From contig BNYG01000013.1 of the NCBI GenBank assembly GCA_026000155.1, forward strand, positions 1 to 55,898: 55,898 nucleotides of DNA, read 5' to 3'. Positions 16,705 through 24,970 of this stretch are shown here, one piece after another. This stretch comes from Bacteroidia bacterium (GTDB lineage: Bacteria; Bacteroidota; Bacteroidia; Bacteroidales; Azobacteroidaceae). Position 1 is the stretch's first letter. Each line of letters starts with the position of its first letter. Position numbers and translations under genes: made by a program. The notes beneath the pieces are model-generated. The model did not search any database. It had not been told where the DNA came from and saw nothing but the letters and a program-made list of their open reading frames with translations.

Positions 16705-17070
16705 TTATAATACTTCAGGCGCTAAAGATACGATTTTCATATTCACGGCACGAAGTTCACGGGCAACCGGACCAAAAATACGGCTTCCGCGGATTTCACC
16801 GGCGTTGTTCAACAATACGCAAGCATTGTCGTCAAAGCGGATGTAAGAACCGTCGGCACGGCGGATTTCTTTTTTCGTACGTACAATAATCGCTTTAGAT
16901 ACTGCACCTTTTTTTACATCACTCGAAGGGATAACATGTTTAACAGCTACGACAATTATATCCCCAACAGAAGCGTAACGTCTTCTGGTTCCACCTAATA
17001 CACGGATACAAAGCACTTCTTTGGCTCCTGAGTTGTCGGCTACTGAAAGTCTGGATTCTTGTTGTATCAT
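16705..17070 (-). CDS. rplN: 50S ribosomal protein L14
   Basis: A 121-residue protein starting [19 protein letters not shown], the conserved L14 N-terminus, and ending [10 protein letters not shown]. It forms an intersubunit bridge with 16S rRNA. It starts 2 bp after rpsQ. Confidence 0.98.
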   Translation of the reverse strand: MIQQESRLSVADNSGAKEVLCIRVLGGTRRRYASVGDIIVVAVKHVIPSSDVKKGAVSKAIIVRTKKEIRRADGSYIRFDDNACVLLNNAGEIRGSRIFGPVARELRAVNMKIVSLAPEVL

Positions 17071-17072
17071 AA

Positions 17073-17330
17073 TTATTTAGCTTTTTCGATGATTTCCACT
17101 AAACGCCATCTCTTGGTTTTGCTCAAAGGACGAGTTTCCATGATTTTTACGGTATCACCGATATTACATTCATTTTTTTCGTCATGAGCATGGAATTTCC
17201 GTGTTTTATTCACGAATTTTCCGTAGATAGGGTGTTTTTCCTTCCATTTCACAGCAACAGTGATGGACTTATCCATTTTATTACTGGAAACAACTCCTAC
17301 TCTTTCTTTTCTTAAATTTCTCGTTTCCAT
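17073..17330 (-). CDS. rpsQ: 30S ribosomal protein S17
   Basis: An 85-residue OB-fold protein with the conserved [14 protein letters not shown] and [21 protein letters not shown] segments. It binds 16S rRNA early in 30S assembly. It starts 9 bp after rpmC. Confidence 0.98.
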   Translation of the reverse strand: METRNLRKERVGVVSSNKMDKSITVAVKWKEKHPIYGKFVNKTRKFHAHDEKNECNIGDTVKIMETRPLSKTKRWRLVEIIEKAK

Positions 17331-17339
17331 TCAGTTGCT

Positions 17340-17540
17340 TTATTTTTTGATTTCAAGTTCTCTTTTGCGTAATTCTGTTTTCATACGCGCAATTTCTCTG
17401 CGTGATTGTGTAATCACTGCCGGACTATCCAGAGGAGAAATACTGTGATTGATTTTCTTTTGCTCGTAAGCTTTCACTTCCGCTTCAATCCGTTCTTTCA
17501 ATTCCGGAGTAGCTAAATCTCTGATTTCTGCAATTTTCAT
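17340..17540 (-). CDS. rpmC: 50S ribosomal protein L29
   Basis: A 66-residue two-helix protein (EIRDLATPELKERIEAEVKA ... VITQSRREIARMKTELRKRE). It sits near the exit tunnel and helps dock SRP and trigger factor. It starts 5 bp after rplP. Confidence 0.97.
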   Translation of the reverse strand: MKIAEIRDLATPELKERIEAEVKAYEQKKINHSISPLDSPAVITQSRREIARMKTELRKRELEIKK

Positions 17541-17545
17541 AACGA

Positions 17546-17980
17546 TTACACAGTTTCATTATTATAATCATAATCACGTCTCACAACAAACTTCGTAGTT
17601 ACAGGAAGTTTTTGAGCAGCTAATCTCAACGCTTCTTTAGCTACTTCAAAAGATACACCTTCGATTTCGAAAATGATTCTTCCCGGGGTAACTGGGGCAA
17701 CGAATCCTTCCGGAGCTCCTTTCCCTTTACCCATACGCACTTCAGCCGGTTTCTTTGTTATCGGTTTATCCGGGAAAATACGTACCCAGACTTGACCTTG
17801 ACGTTGCATATAACGGGTTACGGCAACACGCGCAGCTTCAATCTGGCGTCCGGTAATCCATTTGGATTGCAATGTTTTTATACCAAAAGAACCGAAAGCT
17901 AATTGATTGCCTCTACCGGCATTGCCTTTCATCCGGCCCTTTTGCGACCTTCTGAATTTTGTTTTTTTCGGTTGTAACAT
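17546..17980 (-). CDS. rplP: 50S ribosomal protein L16
   Basis: The 144-residue protein has the L16 start [19 protein letters not shown] and the conserved [20 protein letters not shown] and [12 protein letters not shown] motifs. It lies near the peptidyl transferase centre and the A site. It is unusual in being separated from rpsC by 112 bp of AT-rich repeat sequence; the other gaps in the operon, apart from the repeat-filled rpsJ-rplC gap, are under 25 bp. Confidence 0.98.
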   Translation of the reverse strand: MLQPKKTKFRRSQKGRMKGNAGRGNQLAFGSFGIKTLQSKWITGRQIEAARVAVTRYMQRQGQVWVRIFPDKPITKKPAEVRMGKGKGAPEGFVAPVTPGRIIFEIEGVSFEVAKEALRLAAQKLPVTTKFVVRRDYDYNNETV

Positions 17981-17989
17981 CTTTCTTTC

Positions 17990-18092
17990 TAATTAAAAAT
18001 TAAGAACTAAGAATTAAGAATTTTTTGTATTTAAGAATTAAAAATTACCGATGAGTAACGGTCATTAATAATTTTCAATTCTCAATTCTCAA
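17990..18092. repeat. AT-rich imperfect inverted repeat between rpsC and rplP
   Basis: The gap is filled by repeats of AATTAAGAATT on one side and CAATTCTCAATT on the other, with an inner AAAATTACCG/CGGTcattAATAATTTT pair. It has the look of an inserted palindromic element and contains no gene. The operon must be read through it. Confidence 0.7.
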
Positions 18093-18899
18093 TTATTTTT
18101 TATCTCTGGGAGCGCGATTCCGGTTATTATTCCTTCTATCGCCACCACGGTCGCCCCGATCACCTCTGTCGTTTCTTTCGCCACGGTTTCTTTCACCACG
18201 GTTATCACCACCGCCATGTCCACCATGTCCGCCTACTTCTTTCAAGTTAGCGAATTGCGGTGCAAGATCGCGTTTGCCATATACTTCACCACGACAGATC
18301 CACACTTTTACGCCCAACAAACCGACTTTGGTCAATGCTTCTGCTAAAGCATAATCAATGTCTGCCCGCAAAGTATGTAAAGGAGTTCTTCCTTCTTTAT
18401 ACATTTCGGAACGAGCCATTTCAGCGCCGTTCAAACGACCGGAAATCTGTACTTTGATCCCTTCCGCTCCCATTCGCATGGTCGATGCAATAGCGGTTTT
18501 GATAGCACGGCGATACGCCATTTTACCTTCCAACTGACGGGCGATATTATTCGCTACAATCGTTGCATCCAATTCGGGTCTTTTTACTTCAAAGATATTG
18601 ATTTGAATTTCCTTGTCGGTAATTTTCTTCAATTCTTCTTTCAATTTATCTACTTCCTGGCCGCCTTTACCGATGATTACACCCGGACGGGCGGTACATA
18701 CGGTGATCGTTACCAGTTTCAATGTGCGTTCAATAACAATACGAGATACACTTGCTTTGGAAAGACGGGCATTCAAATACTTACGGATCTTGCTGTCTTC
18801 ATACAAAGTATCACCATAATTATTGCCGCCATACCAGTTTGAATCCCATCCGCGGATGATGCCCAAACGATTACTTATCGGATTTACTTTTTGTCCCAT
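18093..18899 (-). CDS. rpsC: 30S ribosomal protein S3 with a long Gly/Arg/Asn-rich tail
   Basis: The 268-residue protein has the KH domain ([20 protein letters not shown]) and the C-terminal S3 domain ([35 protein letters not shown]). S3 lies at the mRNA entry channel and takes part in unwinding. The body ends near residue 222; the remaining 45 or so residues are a low-complexity tail of G, R, D, N and H with several RGD/RGE and RNNNRNR repeats. The tail is longer than that of the Escherichia coli protein (233 residues in total) and could contact RNA; its role is inferred only. Confidence 0.97.
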   Translation of the reverse strand: MGQKVNPISNRLGIIRGWDSNWYGGNNYGDTLYEDSKIRKYLNARLSKASVSRIVIERTLKLVTITVCTARPGVIIGKGGQEVDKLKEELKKITDKEIQINIFEVKRPELDATIVANNIARQLEGKMAYRRAIKTAIASTMRMGAEGIKVQISGRLNGAEMARSEMYKEGRTPLHTLRADIDYALAEALTKVGLLGVKVWICRGEVYGKRDLAPQFANLKEVGGHGGHGGGDNRGERNRGERNDRGDRGDRGGDRRNNNRNRAPRDKK

Positions 18900-18906
18900 T
18901 TAGCAA

Positions 18907-19311
18907 TTAATTTTGTATTTCGTTTTTTGTATCTACAAACAAAGTCACGTGGTTTGAACGTTTACGAACGCGGTATCCTCTTCCTTGAGGAGCCGGACGC
19001 ATTCTTTTCAACATCGTTGCTGAATCCACGCTTATTGATGTTACATATAATTCTCCATTGGCTGCCTGACGGCCGGTTTTTTGTTCCCAATTGGAAATAG
19101 CCGATTTAAGCAGCTTTTCTACTCTTGCAGAAGCTTCTTTGTTCGAGAATTTCAAAACGCCCAATGCTTTGAAAGCTTCCATCCCGCGAATCATGTCTGC
19201 TACCAGACGCATTTTACGGGGAGAAGTTGGTACGCTCTTCAATTTGGCAAAATATTCGGTTGCCTGAGCTTCTTTTCTTTTTTCTGCTGATATTCTTTTT
19301 CTAGCACCCAT
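18907..19311 (-). CDS. rplV: 50S ribosomal protein L22
   Basis: A 134-residue protein with the conserved [15 protein letters not shown] and the beta-hairpin region [19 protein letters not shown] that lines the exit tunnel and affects macrolide binding. It starts 6 bp after rpsS. Confidence 0.98.
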   Translation of the reverse strand: MGARKRISAEKRKEAQATEYFAKLKSVPTSPRKMRLVADMIRGMEAFKALGVLKFSNKEASARVEKLLKSAISNWEQKTGRQAANGELYVTSISVDSATMLKRMRPAPQGRGYRVRKRSNHVTLFVDTKNEIQN

Positions 19312-19317
19312 AATTTT

Positions 19318-19587
19318 TTACTTTTTCTTGTTACCGGCATGACCACGGAATTGGCGGGTAGGAGAAAATTCACCTAACTTATGTCCAACCATGTTTTCCG
19401 TAACATACACAGGAATAAATTTATTACCATTGTGAACTGCAACGGTATGCCCTACAAAATCAGGCGAAATCATTGAAGCTCTTGCCCAAGTTTTAATAAC
19501 AGATTTTTTACCTGTTTCATTCATAGCCAGAACTTTCTTTTCCAGCTTGATATTAATGTAAGGGCCTTTTTTTAATGAACGACTCAT
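19318..19587 (-). CDS. rpsS: 30S ribosomal protein S19
   Basis: An 89-residue protein with [11 protein letters not shown] at the start and [19 protein letters not shown] near the end, as in all S19 proteins. It sits in the 30S head and contacts S13. It starts 22 bp after rplB. Confidence 0.98.
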   Translation of the reverse strand: MSRSLKKGPYINIKLEKKVLAMNETGKKSVIKTWARASMISPDFVGHTVAVHNGNKFIPVYVTENMVGHKLGEFSPTRQFRGHAGNKKK

Positions 19588-19609
19588 ATTTTACTCTTAA
19601 TTAATCAGG

Positions 19610-20434
19610 TTATTTTTTTCTTCTTTCAATAATATACTTGGAAGAATGTTTCTTCGGCGCTCTTGTTTTCAAGCCCTTAGAATACAATCCTTTGCGAGAT
19701 CTCGGATGTCCTCCGGATGCGCGGCCTTCGCCACCACCCATTGGGTGATCCACAGGGTTCATAACGACACCACGTACACGTGGACGGCGTCCCAACCATC
19801 TTGTCCGACCCGCTTTACCTGATTTTTCCAAAGCATGATCTGAGTTGCCCACACTACCAATAGTAGCTTTACAAGCAGAAAGTATTTTACGTGTTTCGCC
19901 CGACGGCATTTTGATGATTGCATAATCACCTTCACGTGAAACTACTTGAGCGAATGCTCCTGCAGAACGAACCATTTTAGCTCCTTGTCCCGGACGTAAT
20001 TCAATGTTGTGAATGACCGTACCCAGGGGGATGTTTGCCAAAGGAAGTGCATTGCCGATTTCCGGCGCTGCCTCTTTTCCCGAAATCACTGTCTGGTTGA
20101 CTTCCAATCCGTTAGGAGCAATGATATAGGTTTTTGCTCCGTCGGCATAAAACAACAGGGCAATACGCGCCGACCGGTTAGGATCGTACTCGATTGTCTT
20201 TACTGTTGCAGGAATACCATCTTTGTTTCTCTTGAAATCGATTAATCTGAATTTACGTTTGTGTCCTCCACCAATTTGACGCATGGTCATGTGGCCTTCA
20301 GCATTACGTCCACCCGATTTGTATTTACCGAAAACAAGAGATTTTTCCGGTACGTTAGCAGTGATTTCACTAAATGTACCGATAATCTTGTGTCGTTGCC
20401 CCGGTGTTGTGGGCTTTAATTTACGAATTCCCAT
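19610..20434 (-). CDS. rplB: 50S ribosomal protein L2
   Basis: A 274-residue protein with the conserved C-terminal [18 protein letters not shown] region containing the His required for peptidyl transferase activity. It is a core 23S rRNA binder and forms bridge B7b. It starts 6 bp after rplW. Confidence 0.98.
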   Translation of the reverse strand: MGIRKLKPTTPGQRHKIIGTFSEITANVPEKSLVFGKYKSGGRNAEGHMTMRQIGGGHKRKFRLIDFKRNKDGIPATVKTIEYDPNRSARIALLFYADGAKTYIIAPNGLEVNQTVISGKEAAPEIGNALPLANIPLGTVIHNIELRPGQGAKMVRSAGAFAQVVSREGDYAIIKMPSGETRKILSACKATIGSVGNSDHALEKSGKAGRTRWLGRRPRVRGVVMNPVDHPMGGGEGRASGGHPRSRKGLYSKGLKTRAPKKHSSKYIIERRKK

Positions 20435-20440
20435 TGTTTA

Positions 20441-20734
20441 TTATATGTTACTAAAGAAATCAATTTGTTCGCCTTCTTTCAATGTTACGATTGCTTTTTT
20501 GAAAGCGGCTTCTTTTCCGTTCACAACTCCCGATTTGGTGTATCTCGATTTCCGTTTACCGTCGTAATTCATCGTATTGATTTTTACGACCGTAACCTTA
20601 TAAAGTTCTTCGATAGCAGCCTTAATTTCTAACTTGTTTGCATCGGGAGATACACGAAAACCAACACGATTAGGCACTTTTTCCGTAATCGCTGTTTGTT
20701 TTTCCGTTACGATAGGTTTAATGATAATTCCCAT
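20441..20734 (-). CDS. rplW: 50S ribosomal protein L23
   Basis: A 97-residue protein starting IIIKPIVTEKQTAITEK; it forms the docking site for trigger factor and SRP at the tunnel exit. It starts 18 bp after rplD, and the upstream AGGAGG (minus strand, near 20742) is a clear Shine-Dalgarno site, unusual in this phylum. Confidence 0.97.
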   Translation of the reverse strand: MGIIIKPIVTEKQTAITEKVPNRVGFRVSPDANKLEIKAAIEELYKVTVVKINTMNYDGKRKSRYTKSGVVNGKEAAFKKAIVTLKEGEQIDFFSNI

Positions 20735-20752
20735 TGTCTGTTCCTCCTTTTA

Positions 20753-21373
20753 TTAAAAGTTATTCAAAGCTGTTACCGTACTTTCCAAGACTACCAAGTG
20801 GGCAGCATCCAATACTTTGTAAGTATTCAATTCGGATACGGTTGTTACACTTGCCTTTTGCACATTGCGAGCAGACAAGTAAATATTCTCGTTATTCTCC
20901 GGCAGTACCACCAATAATTTCTTACCGGCTACGTTCAGATTTTTAGCCAAAGCCAAAAATTCTTTTGTTTTCGGAGCATCGAAAGTAAAATCTTCTACCA
21001 CGGTAATCGCTTCCTGTTGTATTTTGTACGACAAAGCGGATTTACGTGCCAATGCTTTTTCTTTCTTGTTGAGTTTAAATTCATAATCCCTTGGTTTCGG
21101 GCCGAATACTCTGGCGCCACCTACCAATAGAGGAGAATTAATATCACCACGGCGAGCGCCGCCACCGCCTTTTTGACGGCCTAATTTGCGGGTGCTTCCC
21201 GACAATTCGCTTCTTTCTTTGGACTTAGCTGTTCCCTGACGTTTATTAGCCAGATGTTGTTTGACATCCAAATAAATCACGTGGTCGTTAGGTTCAATTC
21301 CGAATACGCCCTCTTTGAGAGTTACCTTTTTCCCGGTATCTTCTCCTTTAATGTTATATACGCTTACTTCCAT
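20753..21373 (-). CDS. rplD: 50S ribosomal protein L4
   Basis: A 206-residue protein with the conserved loop [18 protein letters not shown] that reaches into the exit tunnel, and [16 protein letters not shown]. In some bacteria L4 also represses its own operon; no matching leader is obvious here. It overlaps rplC by one base (TAATG). Confidence 0.98.
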   Translation of the reverse strand: MEVSVYNIKGEDTGKKVTLKEGVFGIEPNDHVIYLDVKQHLANKRQGTAKSKERSELSGSTRKLGRQKGGGGARRGDINSPLLVGGARVFGPKPRDYEFKLNKKEKALARKSALSYKIQQEAITVVEDFTFDAPKTKEFLALAKNLNVAGKKLLVVLPENNENIYLSARNVQKASVTTVSELNTYKVLDAAHLVVLESTVTALNNF

Positions 21374-21987
21374 TATTTTTGAACTATTACGATTGAACCT
21401 TTCGCGCCCGGAACAGAACCTTTGACCAAAATCAAATTGTGCTCAGGCAATAACTTAATCACTTCCAAGTTTTGAGCGGTTACTTGTTCATCGCCCATGT
21501 GACCCGCCATACGTGTTCCTTTGAACACTTTTGCCGGATACGAACAAGCGCCGATAGAACCCGGGTGACGTTGACGGTCACTCTGTCCCAAGGTTGCTTC
21601 ACCTACTCCTTTGAAACCATGGCGTCTCACAACCCCTTGGAATCCTTTACCTTTAGATGTTCCGATCACATCTACATAGATTTCACCATTGAAAAAATCA
21701 ACAGTGATTACATCACCGGGTTTGTATTCCCCTTGTCCTTTGAACTCGGCCAAGTGTCTCTTGGGCGTTACTCCTGCTTTTTTGAAGTGTCCTAATTCAG
21801 GTTTAGTGGTGTGTTTTTCCTTCTTTTCCTGAAATCCTAACTGAACAGCTTCATAACCGTCTTTTTCAACGGTTTTGACTTGAGTAACCACACAAGGACC
21901 TACTTCGATAACAGTGCATGGAAGATTTTTTCCCTCGGCACTGAAAACGGATGTCATTCCGATTTTCTTTCCAATTAATCCTGGCAT
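21373..21987 (-). CDS. rplC: 50S ribosomal protein L3
   Basis: A 204-residue protein starting [15 protein letters not shown] with the conserved [20 protein letters not shown] and the RHPGSIGAC loop near the peptidyl transferase centre. It is an early assembly protein. A 91-bp palindromic element fills most of the 131-bp gap between it and rpsJ, so the leader of rplC in the transcript is highly structured. Confidence 0.98.
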   Translation of the reverse strand: MPGLIGKKIGMTSVFSAEGKNLPCTVIEVGPCVVTQVKTVEKDGYEAVQLGFQEKKEKHTTKPELGHFKKAGVTPKRHLAEFKGQGEYKPGDVITVDFFNGEIYVDVIGTSKGKGFQGVVRRHGFKGVGEATLGQSDRQRHPGSIGACSYPAKVFKGTRMAGHMGDEQVTAQNLEVIKLLPEHNLILVKGSVPGAKGSIVIVQK

Positions 21988-22019
21988 TTCAATTACTTAA
22001 TTATTAATATTTATCACTT

Positions 22020-22110
22020 TGTCATTGCGGGCTTGACCCGCAATCCCATGATGTCCGTTAATTAGTGTTTAACGTTTTTCAGGGGATGGCGGGTCAAGCC
22101 CGCCATGACA
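22020..22110. repeat. Full 91-bp palindromic element, between rpsJ and rplC
   Basis: It begins TGTCATTGCGGGCTTGACCC and ends CCCGCCATGACA, each arm folding on itself, with a central CGTTAA...TTAACG hairpin. It lies inside the S10 operon 8 bp from the rpsJ stop. Transcription of 14 ribosomal genes has to pass it, unless a promoter exists downstream of it. Confidence 0.92.
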
Positions 22111-22118
22111 GTTTTTTT

Positions 22119-22430
22119 CTATACTTTAATTTCTACTTCTACACCGCTGGGTAAATCCAACTTCATCAATGCATCTACGGTTTTTGTGGTCGATGTATAG
22201 ATGTCGATCAGACGTTTGTAAGCAGACAACTCGAATTGTTCGCGGGCTTTTTTGTTTACGAATGTGGCACGGTTCACAGTAAAGATACGTTTGTGCGTAG
22301 GCAACGGAATAGGGCCACTGACATAATCGGCAGTGCCTTTGACTGTTTTTACGATTTTCTCAGCAGACTTGTCCACCAAGTTGTAATCGTAGGATTTTAA
22401 TTTAATTCTAATTTTTTGGCTCGAACTCAT
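22119..22430 (-). CDS. rpsJ: 30S ribosomal protein S10
   Basis: A 103-residue protein with [20 protein letters not shown] and the conserved [16 protein letters not shown]. It is part of the 30S head and also the NusE antitermination factor. It is the first gene of this operon here; in many relatives fusA lies upstream, but here the upstream gene is a zeta toxin. Its leader is about 120 nt if the -7 box at 22556 is used, and contains a hairpin ATTTTAG/CTAAAAT at 22470-22501. Confidence 0.98.
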   Translation of the reverse strand: MSSSQKIRIKLKSYDYNLVDKSAEKIVKTVKGTADYVSGPIPLPTHKRIFTVNRATFVNKKAREQFELSAYKRLIDIYTSTTKTVDALMKLDLPSGVEVEIKV

Positions 22431-22555
22431 TTTGTAATTGTTTTTAATTGTTATTTTATCTTTAACATAATTTTAGAAAAGAGCCATTTTCTCTCTAAAA
22501 TCCTTGTTAAACCGCTCCACACGCGCCTTTTAAACGCAATACACGAAACGGGTTG

Positions 22556-22604
22556 CAAAGTTAGGTATATTTTTTGGAAAAATAAGTACTTGGTGATAAA
22601 AAAA
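22556..22604 (-). promoter_or_regulatory. Apparent S10 operon promoter; copy A of a 49-bp direct repeat
   Basis: On the minus strand the segment ends in TAACTTTG (22556-22563), a match to TAnnTTTG, placing transcription start near 22549 and a leader of about 120 nt before rpsJ. No exact TTTG is found at -33. The 49 bp are identical to 23712-23760 on the far side of the toxin module, and similarity continues imperfectly for about 13 bp more. Confidence 0.6.
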
Positions 22605-22639
22605 ATCACTTTTTTAGAAGAAAATGTTGTGAAACTGTA

Positions 22640-23458
22640 TTATTTGAGTTTTTTTAATTCTTCCAAAATTCGAGAAACTGAACTTTTTAAATCTTTGGAA
22701 ATAGCATTTAAGGTTTTCTCTCCTATCCGTATTCTTTCAGCAAGCAAGTCTTTATCATTAAACTGCTCTTCTCTTGCCTGTTTAATAAAATCAACCGGCG
22801 ATAAATAGCTATTCCACTTACTACCGTCAAAATCATAATTTTTTAGATTCTCTTGCGCCCCAAACGAATATATTGAAATTCTATCGACTGCTTGATTCCT
22901 AAATAAAGCTTCAACCGAATAAGGCAATGATTCTACGGCTTCATTATGAGAATTAATATCAGCCAACCGTCCGGTTCCGGCAAATTTTACTTCATTTTGG
23001 TACCTGTTATAAATACCGATTTCAGAAAACAATGCCGGAGCAGCTATTATGTACGCTTCCACTCTAAATCCGGCATCTTTGAAAATTTTTGCAGTTGAAA
23101 GGGGTACATTCTTATTTCTCATTGTACCTTCAACAATAATATTAAATTTATTCTTTTGGGCTTCTTGTATTAATTTTTCAGTAAAAACATTGGAAAATAT
23201 TTGAGTTTTTTCGGAATAGGATAAAGGGTCTTTTATTAATTCCGATTGCTGTGGATGATATAATCGAAATAAGTCTCCGTTCACTATTAAAAACTTTTTA
23301 TTTGGATGATTTTCTTGCGCTCTCAAAGTCAATTGACTTTTACCGGCAGCAGGTTGTCCGCCCAATATAATAGCAATTGGCGTTTCGCTACTTGTTAAAT
23401 TTCTTAAAAGATATTCTTTCTTTCGCTCAAATATTTGCTCTACCTCAGCTCGCTGCAT
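22640..23458 (-). CDS. Zeta-toxin family P-loop kinase
   Basis: A 272-residue protein. Walker A is GGQPAAGKS (33-41) and the following NGDLFR (D62) is the position of the catalytic Asp in zeta toxins; IIVEGTMRNKNVPL (about 107-120) is the conserved substrate-binding part. Zeta toxins phosphorylate UDP-N-acetylglucosamine or related nucleotide sugars and block cell wall synthesis; some relatives act on other nucleotides. The C-terminal third is charged and helical. The start overlaps the upstream 81-residue gene by 14 bp, as in toxin-antitoxin pairs. The pair lies between two 49-bp direct repeats, directly upstream of rpsJ. Confidence 0.88.
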   Translation of the reverse strand: MQRAEVEQIFERKKEYLLRNLTSSETPIAIILGGQPAAGKSQLTLRAQENHPNKKFLIVNGDLFRLYHPQQSELIKDPLSYSEKTQIFSNVFTEKLIQEAQKNKFNIIVEGTMRNKNVPLSTAKIFKDAGFRVEAYIIAAPALFSEIGIYNRYQNEVKFAGTGRLADINSHNEAVESLPYSVEALFRNQAVDRISIYSFGAQENLKNYDFDGSKWNSYLSPVDFIKQAREEQFNDKDLLAERIRIGEKTLNAISKDLKSSVSRILEELKKLK

Positions 23459-23690
23459 ATTCCGCCTTTAATATTGGTCCATAAAAATTAAAGGCTTTAT
23501 CTATCACAGAACGCTGAATAAGATTATCGTGATATAAAGCGTCTTGTTCTGCCCTCAAAATATCAACTGACAATTTCAATTTTTCTTTTTCCTCCGGGTC
23601 TTTTTCATCTTCGTATGCGCTTTCTTTTTTAATCGCCATCCTTGCAATAATTTCAGCTGCAATGTCTAAATTATAAATATTTTCTTCCAT
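23445..23690 (-). CDS. Small helical protein, probable antitoxin of the zeta-like toxin
   Basis: An 81-residue acidic, helical protein (MEENIYNLDIAAEIIARMAI, then KDPEEKEKLKLSVDILRAEQ) without a DNA-binding motif. It precedes the zeta toxin and overlaps it by 14 bp, the position and size expected for an epsilon-like antitoxin that blocks the ATP site. The family is not one I can name. It is transcribed from copy B of the S10-type promoter, with a leader of roughly 15 nt. Confidence 0.7.
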   Translation of the reverse strand: MEENIYNLDIAAEIIARMAIKKESAYEDEKDPEEKEKLKLSVDILRAEQDALYHDNLIQRSVIDKAFNFYGPILKAEYAAS

Positions 23691-23711
23691 AACGCTACTC
23701 TTTTAACTTTT

Positions 23712-23760
23712 CAAAGTTAGGTATATTTTTTGGAAAAATAAGTACTTGGTGATAAAAAAA
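23712..23760 (-). promoter_or_regulatory. Copy B of the 49-bp direct repeat; probable promoter of the toxin module
   Basis: Identical over 49 bp to 22556-22604, including the TAACTTTG box (23712-23719, minus strand). Its outer end touches the stop codon of the small HicB-like gene at 23770. Confidence 0.6.
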
Positions 23761-23769
23761 GTACTTTTT

Positions 23770-23925
23770 TTACAAAGACATTAAAAAATCCGGTATCAAA
23801 TGAATGATACCGGAAAAATCGGTCAAACCGAATCTGTAATAATTAAACGAATTGTCTTCCAAATCTACATAAACGCCATACGTTCCATCATTTCCACGTT
23901 CGATAAATGCTTTTACTTTATTCAT
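23770..23925 (-). CDS. Small HicB-like protein or fragment
   Basis: A 51-residue frame starting MNKVKAFIERGNDGTYGVYV. The IERGNDGTYGVYVD stretch resembles the N-terminal strand-turn-strand of HicB-type antitoxins; the rest of the HicB fold and the DNA-binding tail are absent. A real Shine-Dalgarno site (AAGGAG) lies 8 nt before the ATG, and a TACTTTTG box at 24018-24025 could be its promoter. The stop lies at the edge of repeat copy B, so the insertion may have cut the gene short. It could be a functional microprotein or a remnant. Confidence 0.5.
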   Translation of the reverse strand: MNKVKAFIERGNDGTYGVYVDLEDNSFNYYRFGLTDFSGIIHLIPDFLMSL

Positions 23926-24069
23926 ACTAAACTCCTTTCTTTTTTAAGGGGTTAAAGTTTAACACTCAATGCATTACAAATGCAATGATATTAATGAAGT
24001 CATTTATTTACGAAGGACAAAAGTATTGTTGACGTATCATTCCAAATATGAATGTCAATTTAATATATT

Positions 24070-24250
24070 TCATTTTAAGCTATCTTCTTTAAAACCTTCT
24101 GCAACCCACTTAAAAAATCTATGTACACCACAAATTAAAAATGCAAGCATCCAATATGCGATAAAGGCTGGTGGATAGATAAGAAAAAATAGACTTAATC
24201 TTTTAAATCCTTTAAGTATGCTATCATAAAATATTTTTAGTTGGTTCCAT
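24070..24250 (-). pseudogene. Small membrane protein gene with a one-base frameshift
   Basis: Reading starts at the ATG at 24250, which overlaps the stop of the upstream lipoprotein gene (TGATG), gives MEPTKNI, then stops. If one T of the TTTT run near 24226 is removed, the frame continues YDSILKGFKRLSLFFLIYPP and on through FIAYWMLAFLICGVHRFF to a stop at 24070, 59 residues with one or two membrane segments. The overlap with the preceding gene and the long membrane frame suggest a genuine gene that is either mutated, mis-sequenced or slippage-regulated. Confidence 0.5.
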
Positions 24251-24654
24251 CATTGCAATAGATGCTGTCGGGTAATTCTTTCCCACCATTTTGGTAATCT
24301 TGTTAATTCCGTTAATTCATCCTGTGTTGATGGAGACATTTCAATTATTCGATAGGCAGGAAATATTTGCATCTCACTCTCTTTTATCACCTCTATATTT
24401 TGTTGCCATTTTTTAGTGGATTTGTCAATATATGTATGGCAGCATATGTGAAAAGACTCTCCTGACCATGTATTCGGTCTTAATTCTATAATTTCACCAA
24501 ATGGACTACTTAACTTAAGGTAGTATATTGGTCCCAAATGATAGTTATTATAATACTCAGATTCTTCACTACATGATACAAAAAGTAAACATATAAATGT
24601 AATGCTTGTCCATACAATTCCTGAATTAAATGGATTGTTTTTTAGATTTTTCAT
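24250..24654 (-). CDS. Predicted lipoprotein of unknown function
   Basis: A 134-residue protein whose N-terminal hydrophobic stretch ends in LLFVSC, a lipobox, so it should be lipidated and anchored in the envelope. The rest (YYLKLSSPFGEIIELRPNTW ... PKWWERITRQHLL) is not a family I recognise. It is part of a run of five same-strand genes with the GTPase. Its stop overlaps the start of the small membrane gene. Confidence 0.65.
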   Translation of the reverse strand: MKNLKNNPFNSGIVWTSITFICLLFVSCSEESEYYNNYHLGPIYYLKLSSPFGEIIELRPNTWSGESFHICCHTYIDKSTKKWQQNIEVIKESEMQIFPAYRIIEMSPSTQDELTELTRLPKWWERITRQHLLQ

Positions 24655-24742
24655 TTTCTTTGTTTTTATTAGAATATCATCTGCATATAAATCTATCCTT
24701 GTTTTTATTTTGTTTAACGCATATGCTCGTTTTATTTGTTTA

Positions 24743-24967
24743 TCACATACTGACCCCTATCCATTCTGTAAATCTATGTAGAACATTATCAATCACGGAT
24801 TGTGCCACACATTTAGAGATAGTTTTTGCGATCTTTAAAATTATCTTTTTTATAGTCTCTATACACTTTTGTTGTATTGCGTTGTTAACCTTTTCTTTAA
24901 ATTCTTCATTCTCTTCATATTGTTGCATTGCTATTTTCAATAATTCTTCTTCATCGTACTGTGCCAT
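24743..24967 (-). CDS. Small helical protein next to the GTPase
   Basis: A 74-residue protein with an acidic N-terminal half (MAQYDEEELLKIAMQQYEEN) and an amphipathic or hydrophobic helix in the middle (TIKKIILKIAKTISK). It starts 3 bp after the GTPase stop, so the two are very likely co-translated. It could be a membrane-binding partner or regulator of the GTPase; the function is not known. Confidence 0.6.
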   Translation of the reverse strand: MAQYDEEELLKIAMQQYEENEEFKEKVNNAIQQKCIETIKKIILKIAKTISKCVAQSVIDNVLHRFTEWIGVSM

Positions 24968-24970
24968 ATC

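Noticed and set aside
23969..24178. Plus-strand frame of 69 codons
   Set aside because: It runs antisense to the better supported small membrane frame and shows no start signal or family.
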